Shown here: positions 36,948-46,673 of the stretch, piece after piece
Layout: every line of letters begins with the position of its first letter
Numbering within the stretch: the first letter of the stretch is position 1
Source of the DNA: Caldicellulosiruptor naganoensis
GTDB lineage: Bacteria > Bacillota > Thermoanaerobacteria > Caldicellulosiruptorales > Caldicellulosiruptoraceae
DNA length: 64,000 nt
Direction: 5' to 3'
Assembly: GCF_026914285.1 (NCBI RefSeq)
Contig: NZ_CP113864.1
Coordinates: forward strand, 1-64,000
Position numbers and translations under genes: made by a program
Notes under the pieces: generated by a model
Seen by the model: only the letters and a program-made list of their open reading frames with translations
Told to the model about the DNA's origin: nothing
Databases searched by the model: none

Positions 36948-37211
36948 TTAAATAAATCTGTCTAAGTTGTTTTTCTCAACACCAAGTATTTCTCTTTGGG
37001 AATAGAGGCGACTTTGAAAGTTGTAAATAATAACAGAGTCTTCTTCAAGGTTTAGCTTTTGAGAAAGCTCAAACTTTAGCTTTTTCAGCTTTGCCTCTGA
37101 AATCTCACCTTCAAACACAGAGTTTTGCACCCAGTTGAGGTATTTTCGGCACACCTTTAATGCTTTTGCAACACGCTTTTCATTGACATCGTACACGAGG
37201 ATTGTGTACAA
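36948..37211 (-). CDS. cas2: Cas2 adaptation endonuclease/scaffold
   Basis: 87 residues. The start MYTILVYDVNEKRVAKALKV has the conserved aspartate (D8) after the first strand, followed by RKYLNWVQNSVFEGE as in Cas2 of I-B systems. It forms the integration complex with Cas1. Gap to cas1 is 16 bases. Confidence 0.97.
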   Translation of the reverse strand: MYTILVYDVNEKRVAKALKVCRKYLNWVQNSVFEGEISEAKLKKLKFELSQKLNLEEDSVIIYNFQSRLYSQREILGVEKNNLDRFI

Positions 37212-37227
37212 ATCCTCTTCACCTCAA

Positions 37228-38232
37228 TTACCATTGGGTTACATATGGCTGATATTCCTTTTCGCCCATGAGATGCTTTTCAATCTTATAAAGCTCAATT
37301 CTTATAAGCTGCCTGTATGAGACATAATTACCAATGTTCTTAACAGAGATTGTTGTTGAGAGTCTTTGTTCAAGTTCATCAATAAAAAGCTTTTTGGCAA
37401 AATCTGTGATAACTATTCCCTCTAAGTCCTGTTCAAAGTGCTCGGGCTTTAACATGTTCTTTGAGATTATTGAAAAGATAAGCCTGTCGACAATTATTGG
37501 CTTGAAGATTTCAGCAACGTCTAAGTTGAGTGTAAATCTTCTGAAATTTGTAGCGTGAAGATATCCTATCCGTGGGTCAAGATGAGTTCTGTAAATTTCT
37601 GAAAGAACAATTGTGTACATCATTGAATTGCCAAAACTAATTAGTGTATTGAGTGCATTTTTTGGTGGGCGTTTTGACCTTTTTTCAAACTTGAACTCAT
37701 CTTTGTCTATGATGAGGTCAAAGGCTGAGTAATAGGTTTGCCTAATGTTTCCTTCAATTGCCATAAGGGAGTTTATATCATTTGTGTAGTTGATTTTGCT
37801 GAATAAGTTTTCTATTTGCTCTATATAAATTTTCAGGTCATCAATCCCACGGCTTTGATAATATTTTAATATTTGTCTCATATTTTTGTATGCGCCTTCC
37901 ACAAATGCTTTTGCAAGGTAAAGTCTTTTGTTAGGGTCAAGATAATGTTCAGCTTGTTTTAGAATCATGTATCCAGAGTTTAGGTACTCACGTGGATAAA
38001 AGCTTCCAACGTAGTAGCCATACCTGTTGAAAAAGTGTAGAATTATCTCACTTTGAGTCAAAAACTCTAAAAATCTTTTGTTCAGCTCAACTTCTCCAAA
38101 GATATAAATCTCAGAAGTGTTTTCGACAGGTATGAACTTTTGCACACCTTCACTTTCAAAATACAGAGTGTTGTTTTTTCTTCTCAAGCTACCATCTGAA
38201 AAAATGTAAATTGGTCTTTTCATGCCCAGCAA
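37228..38232 (-). CDS. cas1: Cas1 integrase
   Basis: 334 residues. Metal-dependent integrase inserting new spacers at the leader end. Conserved catalytic positions are visible: glutamate in LMAIEGNIRQTYY, histidine in GYLHATNFRRF and acidic residues in LDVAEIFKPIIVDRLIF. N-terminal beta domain starts MKRPIYIFSDGSLRRKNNT if translation begins at 38223 rather than 38232. It overlaps the cas4 3' end by a few bases. Confidence 0.97.
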   Translation of the reverse strand: MLGMKRPIYIFSDGSLRRKNNTLYFESEGVQKFIPVENTSEIYIFGEVELNKRFLEFLTQSEIILHFFNRYGYYVGSFYPREYLNSGYMILKQAEHYLDPNKRLYLAKAFVEGAYKNMRQILKYYQSRGIDDLKIYIEQIENLFSKINYTNDINSLMAIEGNIRQTYYSAFDLIIDKDEFKFEKRSKRPPKNALNTLISFGNSMMYTIVLSEIYRTHLDPRIGYLHATNFRRFTLNLDVAEIFKPIIVDRLIFSIISKNMLKPEHFEQDLEGIVITDFAKKLFIDELEQRLSTTISVKNIGNYVSYRQLIRIELYKIEKHLMGEKEYQPYVTQW

Positions 38233-38723
38233 AACTCCTTATACGAACATTTTGAACATGCTTTGATTTTCTGTGGTTGGGGTGGTAATTGAGAGTACAA
38301 AAATAAAGCAATCTCTTCTGTAAGAGTTTCTATTTCTTCTATATCGTCAGTAGTGAGTTCAACATCAAAAGTCTTTTTCTCTTCAGGAATAAGAAGTTTG
38401 CCACGCGCTTTAATGTTGTTTTTAAAGAGCTTATACAGGTAGAATTTTAACTGCAAGATTGCAGCATTCTTTGCACGTGATGATCTTTTAATTTCCCCAA
38501 CCAGTAAGACTTCATCTTCTTGCCTGATAAGGTCTAAAACTACCCCGTCAAAGTAGACTTCTTTTTTATCATTCTTGTAATACTCTTGCGATATTAACTT
38601 GCCTATCTCCAAAAATGGATTGTCTGACGATGGACCGATATTTCGCGACAAAAGCCACGCCTGTCTTTTGCAAACAATGTATGCTTGTACAATCGAACCT
38701 TTGATGTCAAAAGCCTTTTCCAA
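38220..38723 (-). CDS. cas4: Cas4 RecB-like nuclease
   Basis: About 167 residues. Processes prespacers and sets PAM and orientation. RecB-type motifs are seen: VYFDGVVLDLI, LLVGEIKRS and AAILQLKFYLYKL. Fe-S cluster cysteines are one near the N-terminus (VCKRQAWL) and three at the end (ACSKCSYKEFCW). I start at TTG 38723 because AAGAAGG lies ten bases upstream; an in-frame TTG at 38744 has no such site. First gene of the cas operon, directly beyond the old end of array C. Confidence 0.93.
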   Translation of the reverse strand: MEKAFDIKGSIVQAYIVCKRQAWLLSRNIGPSSDNPFLEIGKLISQEYYKNDKKEVYFDGVVLDLIRQEDEVLLVGEIKRSSRAKNAAILQLKFYLYKLFKNNIKARGKLLIPEEKKTFDVELTTDDIEEIETLTEEIALFLYSQLPPQPQKIKACSKCSYKEFCWA

Positions 38724-38806
38724 CTGCTTCTGACCTTCTTTCAAACAGCCGATTTTGAAATTTACAATTAAAATTTTACTTGTTTGAAACCTTTAAGAAA
38801 GGTCAA

Positions 38807-38835
38807 ATTTTATGCGAAGTTAAAAGAAAGGACAA
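38807..38835 (-). promoter_or_regulatory. Candidate promoter of the cas operon
   Basis: On the minus strand, TTGTCC (38830-38835), exactly 17 bases, TAAAAT (38807-38812), giving a leader of roughly 75 bases before cas4. No T-tailed terminator separates array C from cas4, so read-through from the array C promoter could also feed the operon. Confidence 0.45.
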
Positions 38836-38884
38836 TACGGAATTGGAACCCAAACATCTCAATCTCCAAAGAGAAGGCTCTTTC

Positions 38885-40649
38885 TTCTCAATCCCCAAAG
38901 GGAGGCTACAAACTATTTAGCCAAAGCGATTGGGAAAAGCGTTGCTGAGGTAGTTTCAATCCCCAAAGGGTAGGCTACAAACAAAATGAGGATTGTGGTG
39001 TATGGCTCAGGTGTGCGTGTTTCAATCCCCAAAGGGTAGGCTACAAACTTAGTTGACAAGAAATTCCAAACGTTGTAAGTATACGTTTCAATCCCCAAAG
39101 GGTAGGCTACAAACAAAGTTTTTTAGTCAAAGTAGAAAACTTGGTTATGACAGTTTCAATCCCCAAAGGGTAGGCTACAAACAAAGTGGTTAGTGCCTTG
39201 AGCTAACATCGGTATCTTAGTTTCAATCCCCAAAGGGTAGGCTACAAACTTGCACCACCTGCTCATGGTGTTCCAAGCAATTCTCTCGTTTCAATCCCCA
39301 AAAGGTAGGCTACAAACCGACTACCAGAAGGAAAGTTTTCTCTTTACTAATACGTTTCAATCCCCAAAGGGTAGGCTACAAACAATAAATATGGGAATTG
39401 TGAAATATGTGGAAAACCTGTGTTTCAATCCCCAAAGGGTAGGCTACAAACTTTTCAATATCAACGATGTTGAAGGATTGCCGAAGAAAGTTTCAATCCC
39501 CAAAGGGTAGGCTACAAACATGTTCACGTTCATAGTTTGATAGTTACAAGAGAAAGTTTCAATCCCCAAAGGGCAGGCTACAAACGTTGTTCGGGTAGCT
39601 CTTCAACAAGTGAAAACACAGCTGTTTCAATCCCCAAAGGGCAGGCTACAAACGGAAATCAAAGATATTAGTGCTTTAAGAGCGAATGTGTTTCAATCCC
39701 CAAAGGGCAGGCTACAAACACTCAAAGAGCTATATAATGGAAACGTAAAAAGTTTCAATCCCCAAAGGGCAGGCTACAAACTTTTCAGTTAGTGTCATAT
39801 TTCTAATATCAATTGTGTTTCAATCCCCAAAGGGCAGGCTACAAACCTTTAAACTTCCATGTTCCTTGAGGTTCAAGATTGTGTTTCAATCCCCAAAGGG
39901 CAGGCTACAAACCCGTTTGGGCTATGCCAGATGGTAGCGTGAAAAAGGAAGTTTCAATCCCCAAAGGGCAGGCTACAAACGGATATGACATTATATTGAT
40001 AACGCAGTTCGACAGAAGTTTCAATCCCCAAAGGGCAGGCTACAAACAGGGATTTTGATAAGTTTATGAAGAAGCTAAAAAGAGTTTCAATCCCCAAAGG
40101 GCAGGCTACAAACATTATTTCATGTCTTAAGATTTCGACCTGCTCATCTGGTTTCAATCCCCAAAGGGCAGGCTACAAACAAAAAATAACAAGAAGTGAT
40201 TTGCTTCAAGCAATAGACAAGTTTCAATCCCCAAAGGGCAGGCTACAAACATAATAGAACGTATAAGCGTCCATGTAAGGATTAGGTGTTTCAATCCCCA
40301 AAGGGCAGGCTACAAACAGAAGCCGTGATAATTGATTTGGGCTCACACTTTTTGGTTTCAATCCCCAAAGGGCAGGCTACAAACTGCAGATGGTTGGGCT
40401 GGAAACGGTGTGCTAGGAACAGTTTCAATCCCCAAAGGGCAGGCTACAAACATTCTAAGAGAACTCTCAAACTACAAGAGATTAAAAGTTTCAATCCCCA
40501 AAGGGCAGGCTACAAACATATCTGGACTCAATTGTAGCAATGCAGCATTACAAGTTTCAATCCCCAAAGGGCAGGCTACAAACTAACCCAAGAGAGAAAA
40601 TATTTGTGCAAATAACACCGTTTCAATCCCCAAAGGGCAGGCTACAAAC
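38885..40649 (-). CRISPR. CRISPR array C: 27 repeats, 26 spacers
   Basis: Array beside cas4. Nine repeats at the old end (38953 to 39490) carry GGGTAGG (one of them, 39288, has AAAAGGTAGG). From 39556 to 40620 every repeat carries GGGCAGG. The first repeat (38885) is one base short and altered, and a still more degraded copy lies at about 38855-38880. Spacers are 32-40 bases. Leader on the right; transcription leftwards toward the cas genes. Confidence 0.97.
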
Positions 40650-40900
40650 ACGTCAAATAGCTTGATTTTATTATATCAAGTTTATACACCCCTGTCAATG
40701 TTTTTATATCAAAACATCTGTGGAAAACTCAAATCAAGCCAGAAAAATCAAGCTATATAGTCACCCCAGATTCTTCCGTCTATCCAGCTGCTGCCAGAAG
40801 TTTTGCAAAAACCATGTCAAATCTTCTTGAAACCGCATACAAATCAAACCTTAAAATTTTACTACCTGAGGTCGACAGATGTGACTTTTGGTCAAAATGA
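40650..40900 (-). promoter_or_regulatory. Leader and promoter of CRISPR array C
   Basis: TTGACA (40693-40698), 17 bases, TATAAT (40670-40675; TGATATAAT) on the minus strand. Nearly identical to the leaders of arrays D and E, including the distal block ending TGACTTTTGGTCAAAATGA. The next 215 bases to 41115 hold no gene apart from a direct repeat AAATACAAATTGT (near 40928 and 41078). Confidence 0.9.
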
Positions 40901-41115
40901 AATTATATTCTATTTGTGTGTTTTAAAAATACAAATTGTTAATCACCCATCTTGTGATTTTGCGGAGTAGTTATAGGCAACCAAGTATGAGTTTAATTGA
41001 AGCAGCCCAGTAAAAGAATTTAACATGAAATCTACTTCGCATATTTTTTGAACTGAAAAAACCAAAATAATAGATAAAATACAAATTGTAAATAAAATTT
41101 AGGGGAGTTGAGAAA

Positions 41116-42286
41116 ATGAAAAAGAAATTTGTAAAGATGTTGAGTTTAACTTTAACATTGGCTTTGATTTGCCTTTTTAGTCATACCATTTCATATGCGT
41201 TGACTTTGCCTGTGACGGTTAAGCTTTCAGACTATAAAGTTTATATAGATGGCGTTCAGTTGCCTGTTTACAGTGGTAATGGTAACTTGATGGTCAATGT
41301 TTTTCATTTAGATTACTATGGCTACAAAATTCTAAGTTCTGAAAATGAAGTTTATTGTTTCAGACAGCTTGGAGAGTAAGTAGTTGGTGTACCTCACAGC
41401 AAATGGAACGAAAAATTTAATACAGTTAACATCAAACCTAAAAACTGGTGCATTTTAAATGGTCAGCAGGTACCGGTATTGTATTTGAATAAACAACCTT
41501 TTATATTTCTAAATGAACTTTACAGGAAAAATGGTGTAAAAATGAATGGCAAAAGGGTAGATATTGTTTTAGGAATCTTGGATGGAGAGCAAAAAACTTC
41601 TGAGTATTATGACCAGTTAAATTTTTTGTTGAAAATACTAAAGAATGATACCAAAATAGTGGAATATACAATAGCTTATGCATATTATGACCCAAAAAAG
41701 AGGAAAAGCTATTTAGGAACAAGTGAGGGTATTGACGAGTTATTTGACGAAATGGAAAAAAATAATTATACTCTATTACAATACTATGTTCTTGGCTGTA
41801 CTTATTACGACAGTGACTATGATAAGCAAGTTTACGTTTTTGAAGATTGTGTTGACCTGATAAAATACTACACTACTCAAGAATATATCAATCAAGTTAA
41901 GATTTATATTTGAATTGTATCAAAAGGCTAACAACAACTGTCCAATATATGTAAATAGCACCAAAGTAGACACCAAGACCTACAATTTTCCAGTTGCTAA
42001 AATTGAACTTTTTAATCTTTCTTTAACTCCTGTTGATGCGATAGAACTTTCGTTTTCGTGTTTAACAATTTTTGGTCAGCCGGCAAAAGACAGCAGTGGC
42101 TCAATGCAGTATACAGGAATAAAACAAAACATTTGCATACCTGCGCTTGACAACTACATGACATTATGGGATTTGTCGAAATATTCTTCTGTGGGTAAAA
42201 TTTCAAATGTTGTGATAAAAAGATTGCATTTTATTGACGACAGTATATGGATAAATCAAAAGTCAACAGGTGGAAAGAGTTTTTAA
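41116..42286 (+). pseudogene. Broken secreted protein with a copper-amine-oxidase-N-like stalk domain
   Basis: Three open pieces form one protein. 41116-41379 encodes a signal peptide (MKKKFVKMLSLTLTLALICL, cleaved near SYA) and a stalk-type domain (LPVTVKLSDYKVYIDGVQLP). The same frame continues after TAA (41377-41379) to 41913. The last piece (41915-42286) is in another frame and reads like a beta-sandwich domain (SLTPVDAIELSFSCLTIFGQ), perhaps DUF5780-like. One nonsense change plus one frameshift indicate a dead gene, unless there are sequence errors. RBS GGGGAGTTGAG precedes the start. Confidence 0.7.
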
Positions 42287-42447
42287 AGATACTTTAAAAA
42301 ACCTCTTGTATTTGCAACAGTTTTGGTTCTGCTCTTTAGTTGTTAAAGGGCTTTTGAGAGGGATTAAGAAAAGAACTTCAAGGTGCTTTAAAATGTGATA
42401 TACTGATTTTTATAAAGAAAACTAAGTATATACAGATTTGAACAGAA

Positions 42448-42487
42448 AAAGAGGATTGTTTTTTACTCCTCTTTCCCGCCTTTTTTA
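42448..42487 (+). terminator. Rho-independent terminator
   Basis: AAAGAGGA (42448-42455) pairs with TCCTCTTT (42467-42474), followed by CCCGCCTTTTTT. It isolates csx20 from the broken gene upstream. Confidence 0.75.
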
Positions 42488-42550
42488 TGAAATCAATATT
42501 CAACTTTTTGGCAAAATAGTATATAATCTAAATTAAAGGAGTGAAAAGTT

Positions 42551-42949
42551 TTGAATAGGCTGTTTTTGATATTTAATCACACTCTCACAGAAGAACAGGA
42601 AAAAGAAGCAAGAGAGGTGCTTGGAGTTGAGGAGATAATTTCACTTCCTCAAGATTTGCAGAATTTTTGGAGCAACATACCGCCGGATGTTGATTTAAAT
42701 GAGGAAATGTTCAAGCCTATTGTTTCATTTTTGAGTAGAAACAAAAGCCAAAACCTCAACTACTGCCTCATTCAAGGAGATTTTGGCGCAACAGTATATC
42801 TTGTCAGCTGGTGCTTCAAAAACGGTTTTATTCCTATTTATGCCACAACTAAAAGAACAGCTCAAGAAGTTATAAAGCCAGACGGTTCTGTTGAATTAAT
42901 AAAGATCTTCAAGCATGAGAGATTCAGAAGATATATCCTTTGCAGCTAA
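42551..42949 (+). CDS. csx20: CRISPR-associated protein Csx20
   Basis: 132 residues from TTG 42551 with AAAGGAGTG upstream. The pattern (LFLIFNHTLTEEQEKEAREV, LPQDLQNFWSNIPP, YCLIQGDFGATVYLVSWCFK, FIPIYATTKR, FKHERFRRY) fits the Csx20 family. These small CARF-like proteins are associated with type III CRISPR systems and have been predicted to degrade cyclic oligoadenylate (ring-nuclease-type off switch). It lies 44 bases before csx1, consistent with an effector and off-switch pair. Confidence 0.82.
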   Translation: MNRLFLIFNHTLTEEQEKEAREVLGVEEIISLPQDLQNFWSNIPPDVDLNEEMFKPIVSFLSRNKSQNLNYCLIQGDFGATVYLVSWCFKNGFIPIYATTKRTAQEVIKPDGSVELIKIFKHERFRRYILCS

Positions 42950-42993
42950 AAAAATTTTGTCTGCAAACCTTTTTTGAAGAAAGGGGTTTTTAT

Positions 42994-44415
42994 ATGAAGA
43001 TTATTTGCCAAATTGGGCGATTTGACAATCCCAAAGCTGCGCTAAAAGAGTTTTTTATAACCAAATTTAATGATGAGGTTGTAAACTTTTAAAAAGTTTC
43101 AGAGCTTTCCAGCTTTGTTTTAAGGAATTTTTTAAGACAGCAAGGGCAAGAGGCAAAAGCAGCTGTGATTTATCCTGTCAGCATTGTTCTAAATGAAAGG
43201 CTCAAAGATTGGGTAGAAGATGACTCATTAAAAGAGGAACTGGAAAGGATATATGAAAATCCTTCAGAATATCTCAAATCTCCTTTTGGAATAATAGACA
43301 GGCTTCCTCTTGAGAGGCTGAGAGATGAAACAGTTGTGATTCATTCGCTTGGGACATATCTTAAAAATATAGAGCTTGATGGTAGCTATGACGATATAGT
43401 CCCTGAGATTCTGTTTGACATGATAGAAAGGTATATGAATGAAGATGTGGATGAGATTTATCTTGACATCTCAAGTGGGCACAACATATACATATCAGCA
43501 ATGATAGAGGCATCAAGGCATTTTGCGGTTTTTACAAGACTTATGCACTGGATTCATGAAGAAAAGCGCCCAAAGATATACCTTACGTTTTCAGACCCTA
43601 TTATAGGAAGCACAGCAAAATCTTTTGAGATACATATTCAGCCACAGATCTATACAGCTTTTTTCTCATCCCCGATCAGCAAAAAAGAAGCCTGCGACCA
43701 CAACTTTTCGTTTTTGAGAAATATCTATCAAGAGCCACAAGATGACCAGAAAGGCAACAATAAAGTTTTGCAAAAGCAACAAATACGACAGAAGAGAAAG
43801 TTTTTGAAAGAAAAGATAGAAATGTTTACCATTTTATTTTCAGCAATCAAAAATAACGTTCCACTGTATTTGTACTACCATCCATACCATTCTAGAGATG
43901 AGATAAAAAATGAACTTAAAAATCTCATCAGCCATGCAAAAGACCAGCTTTTAAAAGACTTTAAAAGCTCTCCAAAGCTCAACAAAAAAGCATACTTAGA
44001 TGCAATTTTGAGTTTGGGATTTTACATGGGCATTGTTGAGGTTTTAGAGAAATACAACATTACAATGTTTTGCCAAGAGACTGGGTTTGATTTGGAGAAT
44101 CTTGGGAAGACTTTTGCAGAGATTTATACAATATTTGGTATTCCGATGAACTGGACAATGCTTGGCAATAAGATTTCAAACGACACTGAAAAGATACAGG
44201 CGTATGGTGAGACTCAGCAGTGGACAAGGCTTAGAAAAATTGTCGACCCAACAAAACCAATTGCCGATGAACCAGACAAGAGAAATTTCTTTGCACATTC
44301 AGGGCTTGAAGGCAATGTCACAGAAGTCAAGTACGACGGCCTCAAAGTGTATGTTAGATATATTCGGGGACTTCCACAGGGCATGATAGACTGCTGGTTG
44401 AAAGAAAGAGTGTGA
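42994..44415 (+). pseudogene. csx1: csx1 (CARF-HEPN) with an in-frame stop codon near the start
   Basis: The natural start is ATG 42994 (MKIICQIGRFDNPKAALKEF), but a TAA at 43090-43092 stops it after 32 codons. The same frame then runs open to 44415 (KVSELSSFVLRNFLRQQGQE, then IYPVSIVLNERLKDW). The rest is a complete Csx1: CARF motif YLDISSGHNIYISAMIEASR and HEPN RNase motif RNFFAHSG (Arg430-His435 counting from 42994). Re-initiation at GTG 43165 would lack the first CARF strand. So the gene is either dead, truncated, or miscalled at one base. Confidence 0.85.
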
Positions 44416-44444
44416 AATATGTTGATTTATCACAGTAAAATTGT

Positions 44445-44492
44445 AAGCCTTGCGGCTAGCTTGGCAAATCTTCCCGCAAGCCTTTTTTATTT
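44445..44492 (+). terminator. Rho-independent terminator after csx1
   Basis: TTGCGG (44450-44455) pairs with CCGCAA (44474-44479), with further partial pairing outside, followed by GCCTTTTTTATTT. Confidence 0.8.
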
Positions 44493-44593
44493 AGTTGCGT
44501 CTGCTTTGGAATTTTTTAGACATTTATGTAAAAGAAAATTTTCTGTCTTTTCTTTCTCAGGGTTGTTTTTTGAATAGCTTACTATTTGGAAAA

Positions 44594-44623
44594 ATTTCAA
44601 TCCCCAGGGGGCAGGCTACAAAC
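44594..44623 (-). repeat. Orphan CRISPR repeat
   Basis: ATTTCAATCCCCAGGGGGCA followed by GGCTACAAAC is a 30-base match to the GGGCAGG repeat with changes at positions 1, 14 and 15. It has no second repeat and no leader. It may be the relic of a lost array beside the csx genes, or an off-target integration scar. The rest of 44416-44720 shows only the terminator. Confidence 0.8.
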
Positions 44624-44720
44624 CAAGTCGTTTTTTGCCAAAATCCTCATTATTCTGAATGCCTTCTCCCTCTTGCATGACATTATCTGCAAGTGTTCCA
44701 TGAATTACATTTCCGAAATT

Positions 44721-45074
44721 CTACTTACTCTTAGGATTAAAAATAAGCGCTATTACATACCCAAAAAACACAGCTGCGGCAATGCCGCCAGCTGTCCTTG
44801 AGACTCCCCCTGTGAATGCTCCTGTAAGCCCAATTTTCTTCACCTCTTCAGTAGCAGCTTTTGCTAAAGAATATCCAAAGCCAGGGAGAGGGACTGTTGT
44901 CCCAGCATCTGCAATATCAACAAGTTTTTGGTAAAGCCCAAGACATTGCAAGATTGCGCCAAGGGTTACAAAAAGCACAAGCATCCTTGCAGATGTCAGT
45001 TTTGTCTTGTCAATCAAAATCTGACCAGCAACACAGATAAGCCCGCCAACTACAAATGCCATTAAATAATCCAT
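44721..45074 (-). CDS. spoVAE: Stage V sporulation protein AE
   Basis: 117 residues, all hydrophobic helices. MDYLMAFVVGGLICVAGQIL, GTTVPLPGFGYSLAKAATEE and TGAFTGGVSRTAGGIAAAVF match SpoVAE, a part of the channel that moves dipicolinic acid into the spore. Third gene of spoVAC-D-E. Confidence 0.95.
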   Translation of the reverse strand: MDYLMAFVVGGLICVAGQILIDKTKLTSARMLVLFVTLGAILQCLGLYQKLVDIADAGTTVPLPGFGYSLAKAATEEVKKIGLTGAFTGGVSRTAGGIAAAVFFGYVIALIFNPKSK

Positions 45075-45115
45075 TTGTCATCATCACCTCTACAAAAGCG
45101 GATACATCAAAAGAT

Positions 45116-46127
45116 TTACTCAATCTCAATTGAAAGTGCATGAGCAATCACAGGGATACTTTCACCAAGCTGGACTGTTGAAGAAGACAAAAGAGCACCA
45201 GTTGGTACAATGAGAATTCTTTTGAAAGTTTTTTGAAGCATGAGCTTGTAAAAGTATCCACCAAAGGTGCATGCAGAGGCCGCACATCCGCTTGCTCCAG
45301 CTCCTGTGTCTTGTGTCTTTTGGTCAAACATCAAAATTCCGCAGTCAAAAAGTTCAAATGGCAAGGTTTTCCTTCTTTTTTGAAAAGCTCTTCAAGAAGC
45401 TTTCTTCCCACATATCCTAAATCACCTGTGACAATTATATCGTAGTAGGTAAAATCTCTTTTTGTATCCTCAAGATGCGTGCTAATTGTGTCAAACGCAG
45501 CAGGTGCCATGCACGCACCCATGTTGTTCGGGTCTTTTATGCCATAGTCTAAGATTTTTCCGACTGTAATGTGAGTAATTTTAGGCTTTTGAGTGCCATC
45601 CTCAGGCTTTATCAAAAATGACGCTGCACCTGTGACAGTCCACTGCGCTGTCGGGGGCGCTGGCAACCAAGCTCCAAAGGGTATCTGAATTGCTTTTCAG
45701 CAGAGCAAAAGTGAGATGATGTTGCAGCAATTACGTTTTTTGCAAACCCACCGGCAACAAACACACACGCAAGCCCAACAGAGAGTGCAAAAGTTGAACA
45801 TGCGCCATAAAGCCCTATAAATGGAATATCCAAATCTCTTGTGGCAAAGTGAGAGCTTGTGAGCTGGTTCAAAAGGTCGCCACTTAAGATCAGGGCAACC
45901 TTATCAAGAGGAAAACCACTTTTTTGAATAAGTTTTGAAATTGCTATGTTTAAAATCTTTCCTTCCGCAAGCTCCCAAGATTTTTGCCCGGCGTACTTAT
46001 CCTCAATTACCATGTCAAAGAAAATTCCAAGCGGACCTTCCCCTTCCTTTTTACCAACAATGGTAAAACAGTCTGAGATTATAGGGCAGCTTTCAAACTT
46101 GAAAGTAGATTTTCCAACCTTTTTCAA
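45116..46127 (-). pseudogene. spoVAD: spoVAD with two frameshifts
   Basis: Stage V sporulation protein AD (thiolase-like fold, binds dipicolinic acid). The protein is spread over three frames: the first from TTG 46127 (KVGKSTFKFESCPIISDCF to FRYPLELGCQRP), the second (PPTAQWTVTGAASFLIKPED to EELFKKEGK), the third (LPFELFDCGILMFDQ to the stop at 45116, including TGAGASGCAASACTFGG). The first shift sits in a run of five G/C bases near 45652, where six would restore the frame. The second lies near 45360-45370, close to A-runs. Both being beside homopolymers, sequence error is possible. Confidence 0.85.
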
Positions 46128-46175
46128 TCTGCCAAAGCCCCCTTTGCTGGCTTTTTAGTTCAGCCTTGAGGCCAA

Positions 46176-46634
46176 TTAAATCTTTGGAAAAATTTTGACA
46201 AAATAGCACACAAAACCAATCAGTATTGAGGTGGATATTCTACAGACCAAAACAGGTTCTGCAATCAAGAACATCTTGCTGCCAACTCCAAACACAAATC
46301 CTTCCTTTTTGTACTCAACAGCAGGTGAAACAATTGAGTTTGAAAAACCGGTGATTGGAACAATGCTGCCAGCCCCTGCAAACCTGCCTATTTTGTCATA
46401 CACGCCAATTCCTGTCAAAAACGCGCCAAGGAAAATCATTGTGATGGATGTAAGTGTCTGTGCCTCATCTTTTGGAAAGTACATTGAATATAGGTTTAAA
46501 AAGGCTTGACCAATATCACAAATAATTCCACCGACAACAAAGGCAAATATGCAGTTTTTGAGAAGGTTTGTCCTTGGCTCATGGGCTTTTACCATATCTT
46601 GATACTCTTTTGCCTTCTTTTCTTTAAGGTTCAC
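46176..46634 (-). CDS. spoVAC: Stage V sporulation protein AC
   Basis: 152 residues from GTG 46634 with AAGGAGG upstream. NCIFAFVVGGIICDIGQAFL and GAGSIVPITGFSNSIVSPAV then EYKKEGFVFGVGSKMF match SpoVAC, the mechanosensitive-type channel of the spore inner membrane. Four or so membrane helices. First gene of the operon. Confidence 0.95.
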   Translation of the reverse strand: MNLKEKKAKEYQDMVKAHEPRTNLLKNCIFAFVVGGIICDIGQAFLNLYSMYFPKDEAQTLTSITMIFLGAFLTGIGVYDKIGRFAGAGSIVPITGFSNSIVSPAVEYKKEGFVFGVGSKMFLIAEPVLVCRISTSILIGFVCYFVKIFPKI

Positions 46635-46673
46635 CTCTATAGATTCCTCCTTAAAAAATGGGTTTCAAAAAGA

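Noticed and set aside
44495-44680. 61-residue frame around the orphan repeat
   Set aside because: It includes the CRISPR repeat translated as ISIPRGQATN, so it is not a protein.
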